Shown here in pieces: positions 9,017 to 16,266 of a DNA stretch of 64,000 nucleotides. Each line of letters begins with the position of its first letter. The first letter of the stretch is position 1. Origin of the DNA: JACKAQ01 sp965227145 (GTDB lineage: Bacteria; Calditrichota; Calditrichia; RBG-13-44-9; J075); NCBI GenBank assembly GCA_965227145.1, contig OZ245730.1, positions 62,001 through 126,000 on the forward strand, given 5' to 3'. The notes below the pieces were generated by a model. That model was not told where the DNA came from. It searched no databases and saw nothing but the letters and a program-made list of their open reading frames with translations. The translations under genes and the position numbers were made by a program.

Positions 9017-9460
9017 TTAGTTCAAGATAGTCGTGGTAATCGAGTTCGCTGTAACGGTTGCATATGCCTTTACCGGCGTTGTACCGTTATTACCCATTTC
9101 CTGACCGCTGCCCGCAATGTAAATGGTGGTTGCAGCCGAGCCAATGGTCGGCAATGTGCCGCCAGCCGAAATTGCTGCAGTACCGGTCGGTGCTGTGGCG
9201 GTTGTAATGTAGTTACCGTTTGCGTTTGCTGTATCCAACGGGCTCATGGTAAAGCCGTTGAAGTTTTGCGAACCACCGCCCAATTGGGTGGGTGTGCGGT
9301 AAAAACGCTGCGCTTTCGCCGAATAGTTTACCAAATCGCTGATCACTGCCTGGCGATTCGATTCTACAGCGTTGCTTTGGAACTGGGTTACACCGACGGC
9401 AATAGCGACACCAACGATGATTACACTAAGAACGATGAGTAAGAGCTGCTGTTGACCCAT
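9017..9460 (-). CDS. Type IV pilin-like major subunit candidate, non-canonical N terminus
   Basis: The 147-residue protein starts MGQQQLLLIVLSVIIVGVAI, a hydrophobic helix directly after the initiator, followed by a Gly/Thr/Ala-rich exported domain (for example TATAPTGTAAISAGGTLP). It lacks the usual prepilin leader, the GFTLxE cleavage box and Glu5. If a prepilin peptidase acts, the only candidate site is after Gly2. Being first in the pilus cluster, with the strongest Shine-Dalgarno in the region (AAGGAGGT eight bases before ATG) and its own terminator, it has the expression signals of a major subunit. Pilin identity is inferred from helix position and context. Confidence 0.7.
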   Translation of the reverse strand: MGQQQLLLIVLSVIIVGVAIAVGVTQFQSNAVESNRQAVISDLVNYSAKAQRFYRTPTQLGGGSQNFNGFTMSPLDTANANGNYITTATAPTGTAAISAGGTLPTIGSAATTIYIAGSGQEMGNNGTTPVKAYATVTANSITTTILN

Positions 9461-9468
9461 TTAAAGAT

Positions 9469-9476
9469 ACCTCCTT
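9469..9476 (-). promoter_or_regulatory. Near-perfect Shine-Dalgarno of the pilin gene
   Basis: On the minus strand AAGGAGGT stands eight bases before the pilin ATG. It is a full anti-16S match, stronger than most ribosome sites in the window, and fits a highly translated structural subunit. Confidence 0.8.
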
Positions 9477-9522
9477 GTAGGGTTTGATTGAACTTTGGGT
9501 TATAGCATGTAAGTTAAAAAAG

Positions 9523-9540
9523 TGGTGAATCCTTTCACCA
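9523..9540. promoter_or_regulatory. Perfect inverted repeat upstream of the pilin gene
   Basis: TGGTGAA and TTCACCA are perfect 7-base arms separated by TCCT, about 65 bases upstream of the pilin start. No T-run follows on either strand, so an operator or RNA hairpin is more likely than a terminator. Function is inferred only from position. Confidence 0.4.
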
Positions 9541-10009
9541 TGAGTTTTCTGTTATCGGACAGCCGGTTTATATCTTGGCTGCCTCCACCATTTTCGATCA
9601 AAAACTGTACCAGATTAGAAAAATGTTTTAAATCGCCATATTTTTTCATTTTACACTGTTGCCGCACAATTTTGTGATCAAATTCTCATCACCTGTTGTT
9701 GAATCTTCGACGCTTTTGATGATCGCTTGAGTCTGTTAAAACGTCGCAATTTAGATTTTCGGTATAAAATTGGAGAACTTGCGGATAAACGCAGAAATTA
9801 TTTATAAATTGCTAAATATCTGTAAAACGTGCGTTACGGGAAATGCGGTATCTTGTTTTGTTTATTATACTTGTATCTGCCGGCGGGTTTTTTGCTGTCG
9901 GTAACATCAGCCGTAACTGCGGGTGCCGCGAAATTTTTGTCTCAGAATTTGGTTTCCGATTTTCGGCTGACTATATTTTGCATCAAAAAAACAAACGCTA
10001 ACGGAGCGA
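9541..10009. other. Divergent intergenic region between pilin gene and thyX
   Basis: About 470 AT-rich bases with no convincing gene; the long frame covering it on the plus strand is out of frame with thyX and has no family resemblance. A weak sigma-70-like pair pointing to thyX is TTGCGG (9779-9784), an 18-base gap and TATAAA (9803-9808). Promoters for both flanking genes must lie here or next to it, but no stronger candidate was seen. Confidence 0.4.
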
Positions 10010-10015
10010 ATGCGA

Positions 10016-10951
10016 ATGTCCACGGAAGCAACAGATTTAACCCGCCCCAGGGTGGAAGCCATGGAAGCCCTTCTCGGGAAACCGCTGAAAGTGCTCGACG
10101 ATGGATTTGTCCGTCTGATCGATTACATGGGAAACGATGCCGCTATTGTTCAGGCTGCGCGGGTTTCCTATGGCGAAGGCACCAAAAAAATCCACGAAGA
10201 TCGCGGATTGATCCGCTACCTGATGCGCCACTGGCACACCACGCCGTTCGAAATGTGCGAACTGAAACTGCACATCCGCGTGCCGATGGATTGCTGGCGC
10301 CAGTGGATTCGCCACCGCACCGCCAATGTGAACGAATACAGCACCCGCTATTCCATCGCTATCGATGCCGCCCAAACCACGCCGCCAAACGAATGGCGGG
10401 TTCAGGCAACCGGCAACCGCCAGGGCAGCGCCGGATTTATGGATGAAACAACCGGTTCCCAATTCACCAAACGCGAAAGCGAATTGCAGCAGCTTTCCCG
10501 CGATATTTACGAAGAACGGCTGAACGCCGGTATCGCCCGCGAACAAGCCCGGAAAGATCTGCCGTTATCCACTTACACCGAAGCATACTGGAAAGTGGAC
10601 TTGCATAACCTGTTGCATTTTTTATGGTTACGCATGGATGAACACGCCCAGTTCGAAATCCGCTGTTATGCGGAAACCATCGGAAAAGAAATTTTGAGCC
10701 AGTGGTGCCCCATCGTTTGGCAGGCATTTCTGGATTACAGGGTGAATGCGCAGGCGCTCACCGGACCGGAAGTTGCGATTATCCAGGCCATCAATTCCGG
10801 TGATTCGGAAAAAGTGCAACAACTCGCCATCGATTTCGGCTGGCTGCCCAAATCCGCCGATGAACAGCCGAAACGCAATCGCGAGCGGCTGGAATTTGAG
10901 CAAAAATTAACCTTGCTCAACATGGAAATTCCCTGGAAAGATCGTTTGTAA
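10016..10951 (+). CDS. thyX: FAD-dependent thymidylate synthase ThyX
   Basis: ThyX methylates dUMP to dTMP using methylenetetrahydrofolate as carbon donor, with FAD and NADPH as redox partners. The signature RHRx7S is present as RHRTANVNEYSTRYS near residue 100. The earlier segment VQAARVSYGEGTK and the distal DLHNLLHFLWLRMDEHAQFEIR also match the family. Two ATGs lie six bases apart (10010 and 10016); GGAG at 10003-10006 is three bases from the first but nine from the second, so the second was chosen. At 311 residues it is in the longer ThyX class. A stem-loop follows the stop. No thyA or dihydrofolate reductase gene is visible in the window. Confidence 0.95.
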   Translation: MSTEATDLTRPRVEAMEALLGKPLKVLDDGFVRLIDYMGNDAAIVQAARVSYGEGTKKIHEDRGLIRYLMRHWHTTPFEMCELKLHIRVPMDCWRQWIRHRTANVNEYSTRYSIAIDAAQTTPPNEWRVQATGNRQGSAGFMDETTGSQFTKRESELQQLSRDIYEERLNAGIAREQARKDLPLSTYTEAYWKVDLHNLLHFLWLRMDEHAQFEIRCYAETIGKEILSQWCPIVWQAFLDYRVNAQALTGPEVAIIQAINSGDSEKVQQLAIDFGWLPKSADEQPKRNRERLEFEQKLTLLNMEIPWKDRL

Positions 10952-10978
10952 AACTTTTTGTTTGATTGGCAAAAATCC

Positions 10979-11002
10979 GTGGCGAAGCGCCCGTTTCGCC
11001 AC
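10979..11002 (+). terminator. Perfect stem-loop downstream of thyX
   Basis: GTGGCGAA pairs perfectly with TTCGCCAC across eight bases, 27 bases after the thyX stop. The following sequence has only ACACCATTTT, so termination would be weak; it could instead protect the 3' end of the mRNA. Confidence 0.45.
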
Positions 11003-11083
11003 ACCATTTTCAACCTCGTCAATTTTCCCTGCAATAATTTGCGCCGCTGCCGATGATGAAATCGTCAGAAAAAAAGGTGCGTT

Positions 11084-11284
11084 ATGAAAATCGATAATCA
11101 TCAACTAAAAACAGTGTTAAAAGAAGCGTTGGTCGAAGTGCTGGAAGAACGCCAGGATTTGCTGGTGAAACTCGTCGAAGATGCGCTGGACAACGTGGCG
11201 CTGGTCAGCGCCATTCAATCCGGAGAGGATACGCCGTTAATCAAACGCACTGCGATCGCTGATTTTTTTAAGGGCAACTTATGA
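11084..11284 (+). CDS. Putative type II antitoxin of a RelE-type pair
   Basis: A 66-residue, largely helical acidic protein (LKEALVEVLEERQDLLVKLV, ending KRTAIADFFKGNL). Its size, amphipathic helices and position directly before a RelE-like gene fit the small antitoxins in which the C-terminal part wraps the toxin. A ribosome site AAGGTG lies just before the ATG. The two genes overlap by four bases (ATGA), indicating translational coupling. No clear DNA-binding domain was recognised, so autoregulation is uncertain. Confidence 0.7.
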   Translation: MKIDNHQLKTVLKEALVEVLEERQDLLVKLVEDALDNVALVSAIQSGEDTPLIKRTAIADFFKGNL

Positions 11285-11550
11285 ACGTCGGATTTAAAGA
11301 GCAGTTTTTAAACGATTTACAGGAAATCAACAGTCAATACGCGTTGCGCGGTATTCGGCTAACCATTCGCCAGGTTGAATCGGCAGCTTCGCCAAAAGAT
11401 ATCGGCGAGTTGAAATCCATCGCCAAAAACGGCAATTATTACAGCATCGCAATTGGCAATTATCGCCTCGGATTAAAGCTGGATGCCAACGCGGTTATTT
11501 TCGTGCGCGCGCTGCATTATCGCGATATACTGCGTTTTTTTCACACCTGA
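11281..11550 (+). CDS. RelE/ParE-superfamily toxin
   Basis: The 89-residue protein has the RelE-fold pattern: an N-terminal strand and helices, then IGELKSIAKNGNYYSIAIGNYRLGLKLDANAVIFVRALHYRDILRFF, in which GNYRLG and the final ALHYRDILRFF correspond to the core strands of RelE-type proteins. RelE members cleave mRNA at the ribosome, while ParE members poison gyrase; the sequence alone does not decide. It begins inside the antitoxin stop (ATGA overlap). A tail of aromatic and basic residues after the last strand fits the family. Confidence 0.78.
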   Translation: MNVGFKEQFLNDLQEINSQYALRGIRLTIRQVESAASPKDIGELKSIAKNGNYYSIAIGNYRLGLKLDANAVIFVRALHYRDILRFFHT

Positions 11551-11663
11551 TTTAGCCGTCGTTTTATTTTCTTACTATTGCATCTCTCTCCCGAACCCGT
11601 TAAACTACAAACAACCACACAAATTTCGAATCGTTGTTAACGCATGCTTCTCGGGGGAGATTT

Positions 11664-14600
11664 ATGGCAGGTTTACGGAATTGGTTTACCCGTTATTTTC
11701 TGATAAGTACCCGCAATAATAATATTTACGAATATCCGCTGCGCGATGATAAATACGGCAAATTGAAGTTGCTGCTGTATTTTGTGATTGCTCCGGCAAT
11801 CGGTGCAGCTGCGCTAAATATGCTGCTCGGCATTGTGATCGCCAACTGGGAATGGGCAGAATTCGACGGATGGCTGCAAGTGAAAATATTTTTTTGCCAC
11901 GCCGCAATTCTGACACTTTTTTCCGTGTTGCTGTGGGTGCCGGAATTTTTGGCGGTAAAAGATTGGCCGGAACCTCGCGAAAACCGTTGGGTAATGATCA
12001 AAAATGTGCTGACCATTGCGCTGTTTGTGCTGCTGTTTCCGCATGAAATTGTGGGACTATTTTTTGCCGGCGCAGATTACACGGAAAGCATGACATTCCA
12101 GATCATTTACGGGTCTGTTTTGTTTTCGGTGATCGGTGCTCTGTTCTGGTTCATCCGGAGAAATCACAAAAAATCCGCATTTTACGAAATCCAAATGGGC
12201 AAAGCACCGAGGCAGCGGCGCAATCCGGAACGCTCCAGCCTGTACGAATCGCTGATTTTGATTGTCATGTTTCTGGGTATCTTTTTTATTGAATTGTGGG
12301 CGCTTTCCAACACGGCAAACCAGAAGATAAACCGTTGTTCCGCCGGAACTTATCTCTCGTGTACGTCGAAACAGCTCGCCGGTTTTGATATCGTTTCGGC
12401 AGATACGGTTGCCCCGAAAATACTGCCGGATTCTGCCGCAATTGCGCAACCGTCCGGCACATCGCAGTCATCATCGATGCTGAAATTTGCCTTCCAATCA
12501 TTCAATTTTATTTCCGAATTCCTGTTTTCGATCGATCACCAGCACAACCATTTAGCGGGACTCAAATATGAAATTTCGAAAGAAAACACACCGGAAATTC
12601 AGGAAGAAAAACGGGATAATCGCCGGCTGTTTGTGATCACCTGGATTTGCATCGCGCTGTTTTGCACGATCCTGTATTTTCTTACTGCCGGCATCTCCAA
12701 CCGGATGATGAAAAATATCCTCATTCCGGTTACGTTTCAGGAGCGCGATGTGCTCGGCATTCTCATGAAAACCAAAAATTATTTTTACCATTTTTGGCGG
12801 GCGATGATCGCAAAATACACCTTTCTGCTGTTCGGTAGTTTGGGCATTTCGGTCTTGTTTTTGCTGACACCGGTGCTGTTTCTGGCGACAGAACACCCGA
12901 AAGAACTCGGGATGATTATCCAGATTGATGTTGTGGTGCTCATTTTCGGGATTTTTTTGGCGTGGATCAGCCCGTTGATCAACGCGCTCATTCAGCCGGA
13001 TATCACGTTTGGGGAATACTTCAATCACCGGATTGCCGATCACCTCATGCAGGTGCAGGGGCATATCGGGCTGATGGGCATCGGGAATTTGGGAAAACGG
13101 GTGCTGGATCGCGAGATAAAATTGTTGGAAGATGAGCAGCTTCCTCATCCCAAAAAACGTCAATTTGTGGAAATTGTGACGCCGGATTTGCGGCTGGAAC
13201 TGGTTTGCAGCAGCGTGGTTGTGGTGGAGCGATCGCCGGAAGATGTGCTCTATTCCAGCGAAAATCAGCTGCTTGGCAAATACGGCGTGGTTGGCGCACG
13301 GCAGGCCAATTATCGCACCAAAGATTTGCAGGGCAACGTGATTTATCTCGAAAAACGGTCGCTGGTGCCGGTGCTCATCGGCGAAGCGAACGAGCCGTTT
13401 GTGTTTTCGCGCGGGAATCTGGAACGTGCTCGGCTGCTGATCAGCACCATTCCGGATTGGGAAAGTGTGCAACATATTTTTGAGCACGCGAATCTCAGCA
13501 AGGTGCCCGCCATCATTTGTGTGGGCAGCAGCAATCAGATTACCTATTACACGTATCGCGCGCGCCACCGGCAAATTGTGCTGGTCTATCCCAAACATAA
13601 TCAGGGAGATACGCTCGGTTTCCGGCTGTGGGCGACCGTGCAAAAAGTGCGGGCGATCCGCAACATGCGCGGCAATGTGTGGCCAAAAATTCTGATTGTC
13701 GGTAACAACAAATCCAATCATTTTATGATCGAAACGCTGTGGTCGCTGCTGCCCGTTTCGGCATACATGAAAGAAACCATCACCCGCGAAAACCTGAAAT
13801 TTGTGGTGCTGACGGACGAAGGCACCGGGCAATATCCGTCCATCAACGACGGACAGCAGTTCCGCCCGTTTGGCTCGCACATGCTCGGATCGTATTTTTC
13901 GGGCAGCCGGCTGCCGTTTCCGCTGGCGGAAAATGATAATCCGTTGAATCCCGAAATTAAAGTGCAGATCATCAACGATGTGGATGTGGCTGCGCTGGAA
14001 GAATGTTTGGACGATTTCCGCCCTGATATTCTGATGGTAAATCACGAAGATGTGGAAAAATCATCGCTGGTGCTGATGCGCTTTATCCGTGCGCTGGAAC
14101 GGCTGAAAGTGCGCTATCTGGGCGAAGAAAAAGCCGGACGCAAAACATTCGAGCTGCCAATCATCCTCTCCGCAACCACACGCGGCGACGAACGCGAACA
14201 GTTGACGCTGGGCGATTCCTCCCGGTTTTACGATGCCATTTGCCGGATGCACAACGAAAAACTGGCATCGGATATGAGTTATCCGGCGCACGCCCGGTTC
14301 GATCATTTTAGCCGGGAATTGCACGGCGAAACCATCACCGATTCGCATTCGGACGCTGCGGAAATGATTGCCGGCGCCCGCCGCAGCTTTATGCCGCATC
14401 AGTCGAACGGCGAAAAAAATAATGGCGAACAAAGCGGATTTGTGGAATCCAGCGCATGTTTGCCGAATACGCCGCGATCGCTGGCGGATTACACTGCGCG
14501 ATTGGCGCGCCTCACGTTCGATCCGCCGGTGGAAAGCGAGTTGAGCAAATTGTGGCAAATCACCGAACCAGCGCTGCCGGCGTTCCAGTATTTGCAGCAC

Positions 14601-16058
14601 ATAAAGCTGGACGATCCCGATCAATCCGGTTTTATGATCAACGGATACGCAACGCTCATCCCGACCAACGGACTGCCGGATGTGTTTGCCTCAACCAAAG
14701 GCAAAAGCCTCACCGCGCGCATGTTTGTAACGGACGGGCGCAAATATGTGGAAAATGTGATCGATCCGCTGGAAGGCTACCCGGAATCGTTGCGGCAGCA
14801 ATTTACGATTGATGTGCTGGACAATATCCTCGATCCCAAACCGCCAACCGTAACCGACGTGCTCCGGCGGGTTGCCAAACAGGATCGCAACGAAGACAAA
14901 AATACCATCAGCGAATTTACCGAAACGCTGCTCGATACCCGTCACGATGGCAAATTTGCCTGCCCGTCGATGAACATTTGCCGGATTGCCGCTTATCAGA
15001 ATTATGTTGCTGCGGGCAACAACCGGCGGCTCGGGGCTGATCCCGATATCGCCGATGGGGATGGCGAACCATCGCCTGCTCAAACAGTGCGCAACGAGCT
15101 GTGGCATGCCCGCAACTACGCCTGCTGCACCGAAATGCTCGACGACAAAAAGCTGCCGGCGCAGCCAACCGTGAATCCGGCCAACGCCAGAATTTTTGTC
15201 TGCTGCCAGGATGGCGCCAAAACCGGGATGATGGCGCAAATCCTGAACGCGTTGCAGTTCCGCAAATTTCCCAAATTGCGGGTAACCTACCGGTTGAACG
15301 CAGCCGTGATCAACGAATTTCGGGCGCACAGCAAATCGGTGGTGCTGCAGCGCTGCGCGGATGATCTGCAGCAATTTATCGATGATCAGCAAATGGATCT
15401 CGTAAACGAAGATGTTGTGCTGTTCAAAGCCAAACTGAAAGAAATTTTGGGTGCGGAAAATTTCACCAAATTTCACGAACGCCTGCTCAATCTCGCGCAG
15501 CGAAAAGAAGATAACTGGCGAATCAACATCGATTATTTCAGCCACATCAGTTGCCAGAACAGCTATTTCTCACTGAACCGGCTGTTCGGTATTTTCGAAA
15601 ATCAGACGGTTGTCGAGCCGGAAAACGGCATTCGCCTGACGGAACGGTTGCCGCTGAACGTGATTCGCATTTTGCCCATCGGCGAAGTGAGTTCCGCCAA
15701 ACAATGGTATTTTTACGCCCGAGCGCTGCACCAGTTTTTGAACGCGCTGGAAGACGAAATTCCCGAACCGTACCAGCGGGAGAAATTCATTTTTTACTGG
15801 TTCGATGAAAAATGCCAATCCCATGTTTTTAATGAAGATAAGCTGGATGAATTTGTCGAACCGCAATTTGATGCGGAACAGCGCAGCAGCTTCCCGATTC
15901 TCATCGTCATCAAACGCGACAGCGCAGAAAAGAAACAGCATTTCAACAAAAAATATGACGGAAAAGAAAAACGCCCGGGCCGGGACGAGGATGTTTGCCG
16001 GATTTGTTATCGCCAAAAACGGCGTTACGATTGCAGCAAAATGCGGGTGTGGATTTAA
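11664..16058 (+). CDS. Very large polytopic membrane protein with RCK/TrkA-N-like domains
   Basis: The ATG at 11664 was chosen because GGGGGAG lies five bases upstream; an ATG at 11634 has none. The 1464-residue product has about eight hydrophobic segments in residues 35-445, in two groups (five up to about 218, three from about 320). Near 468 is GLMGIGNLGKRV, a GxGxxG nucleotide-binding loop as in TrkA-N/RCK domains. LLISTIPDW near 590 matches the strand that follows bound nucleotide in such folds. A second Rossmann-like start, KILIVGNNKSN, lies near 674. The remaining 700 residues are unrecognised; the tail has CRIC near 1444 and another Cys near 1458. The layout recalls CASTOR/POLLUX and BK-type channels, but no TVGYG-type filter was found. 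Ion transport is inference. Confidence 0.6.
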   Translation: MAGLRNWFTRYFLISTRNNNIYEYPLRDDKYGKLKLLLYFVIAPAIGAAALNMLLGIVIANWEWAEFDGWLQVKIFFCHAAILTLFSVLLWVPEFLAVKDWPEPRENRWVMIKNVLTIALFVLLFPHEIVGLFFAGADYTESMTFQIIYGSVLFSVIGALFWFIRRNHKKSAFYEIQMGKAPRQRRNPERSSLYESLILIVMFLGIFFIELWALSNTANQKINRCSAGTYLSCTSKQLAGFDIVSADTVAPKILPDSAAIAQPSGTSQSSSMLKFAFQSFNFISEFLFSIDHQHNHLAGLKYEISKENTPEIQEEKRDNRRLFVITWICIALFCTILYFLTAGISNRMMKNILIPVTFQERDVLGILMKTKNYFYHFWRAMIAKYTFLLFGSLGISVLFLLTPVLFLATEHPKELGMIIQIDVVVLIFGIFLAWISPLINALIQPDITFGEYFNHRIADHLMQVQGHIGLMGIGNLGKRVLDREIKLLEDEQLPHPKKRQFVEIVTPDLRLELVCSSVVVVERSPEDVLYSSENQLLGKYGVVGARQANYRTKDLQGNVIYLEKRSLVPVLIGEANEPFVFSRGNLERARLLISTIPDWESVQHIFEHANLSKVPAIICVGSSNQITYYTYRARHRQIVLVYPKHNQGDTLGFRLWATVQKVRAIRNMRGNVWPKILIVGNNKSNHFMIETLWSLLPVSAYMKETITRENLKFVVLTDEGTGQYPSINDGQQFRPFGSHMLGSYFSGSRLPFPLAENDNPLNPEIKVQIINDVDVAALEECLDDFRPDILMVNHEDVEKSSLVLMRFIRALERLKVRYLGEEKAGRKTFELPIILSATTRGDEREQLTLGDSSRFYDAICRMHNEKLASDMSYPAHARFDHFSRELHGETITDSHSDAAEMIAGARRSFMPHQSNGEKNNGEQSGFVESSACLPNTPRSLADYTARLARLTFDPPVESELSKLWQITEPALPAFQYLQHIKLDDPDQSGFMINGYATLIPTNGLPDVFASTKGKSLTARMFVTDGRKYVENVIDPLEGYPESLRQQFTIDVLDNILDPKPPTVTDVLRRVAKQDRNEDKNTISEFTETLLDTRHDGKFACPSMNICRIAAYQNYVAAGNNRRLGADPDIADGDGEPSPAQTVRNELWHARNYACCTEMLDDKKLPAQPTVNPANARIFVCCQDGAKTGMMAQILNALQFRKFPKLRVTYRLNAAVINEFRAHSKSVVLQRCADDLQQFIDDQQMDLVNEDVVLFKAKLKEILGAENFTKFHERLLNLAQRKEDNWRINIDYFSHISCQNSYFSLNRLFGIFENQTVVEPENGIRLTERLPLNVIRILPIGEVSSAKQWYFYARALHQFLNALEDEIPEPYQREKFIFYWFDEKCQSHVFNEDKLDEFVEPQFDAEQRSSFPILIVIKRDSAEKKQHFNKKYDGKEKRPGRDEDVCRICYRQKRRYDCSKMRVWI

Positions 16059-16171
16059 TGGCGGGTGTTCGAAGGCTCGATCAACAGTTCCGGATACGTG
16101 CTTTTTTCGTTGATCTCGCGGATAATTTGCCGGCGCCGCTGTTCGTCGGAACCAACAGCGGCACGCAGCAT
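16055..16171 (-). CDS. Possible small 38-residue protein downstream of prc
   Basis: A short frame starting MLRAAVGSDEQRRRQIIREI and ending just inside the stop of the convergent large membrane protein. Its composition (a charged amphipathic helix) is like a real peptide, and its ATG lies two bases after the TGA of the preceding short frame, as in translational coupling. It has no recognised family. It may be a remnant of a slightly longer gene broken by a frameshift. Confidence 0.25.
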   Translation of the reverse strand: MLRAAVGSDEQRRRQIIREINEKSTYPELLIEPSNTRH

Positions 16172-16173
16172 TT

Positions 16174-16248
16174 TCAAAACTCAATTTCTTTTTTCAGCTC
16201 GATCTCTTGCGGCAAAACGGCAGCATTTTTGAGCAGACTGCGCGCCAT
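16174..16248 (-). CDS. Possible small 24-residue protein or pseudogene fragment after prc
   Basis: A frame starting MARSLLKNAAVLPQEIELKK 19 bases after the protease stop on the same strand and ending two bases before the next short frame. The two together would make about 62 residues if joined by a frameshift. Codon choice looks protein-like, but length and lack of family make it weak. Confidence 0.25.
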   Translation of the reverse strand: MARSLLKNAAVLPQEIELKKEIEF

Positions 16249-16266
16249 CCGCTTACACGCCCGAAA

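Noticed and set aside
9829..10446. Long plus-strand frame across the thyX start
   Set aside because: It overlaps thyX in a different frame, its second half is low-complexity Arg/His/Pro-rich sequence typical of a shadow frame, and thyX has full family motifs.
12552..14045. 497-codon minus-strand frame opposite the giant membrane protein
   Set aside because: Antisense shadow, rich in His, Gln and Arg, with no ribosome site and no domain; the plus strand has membrane helices and a nucleotide loop.
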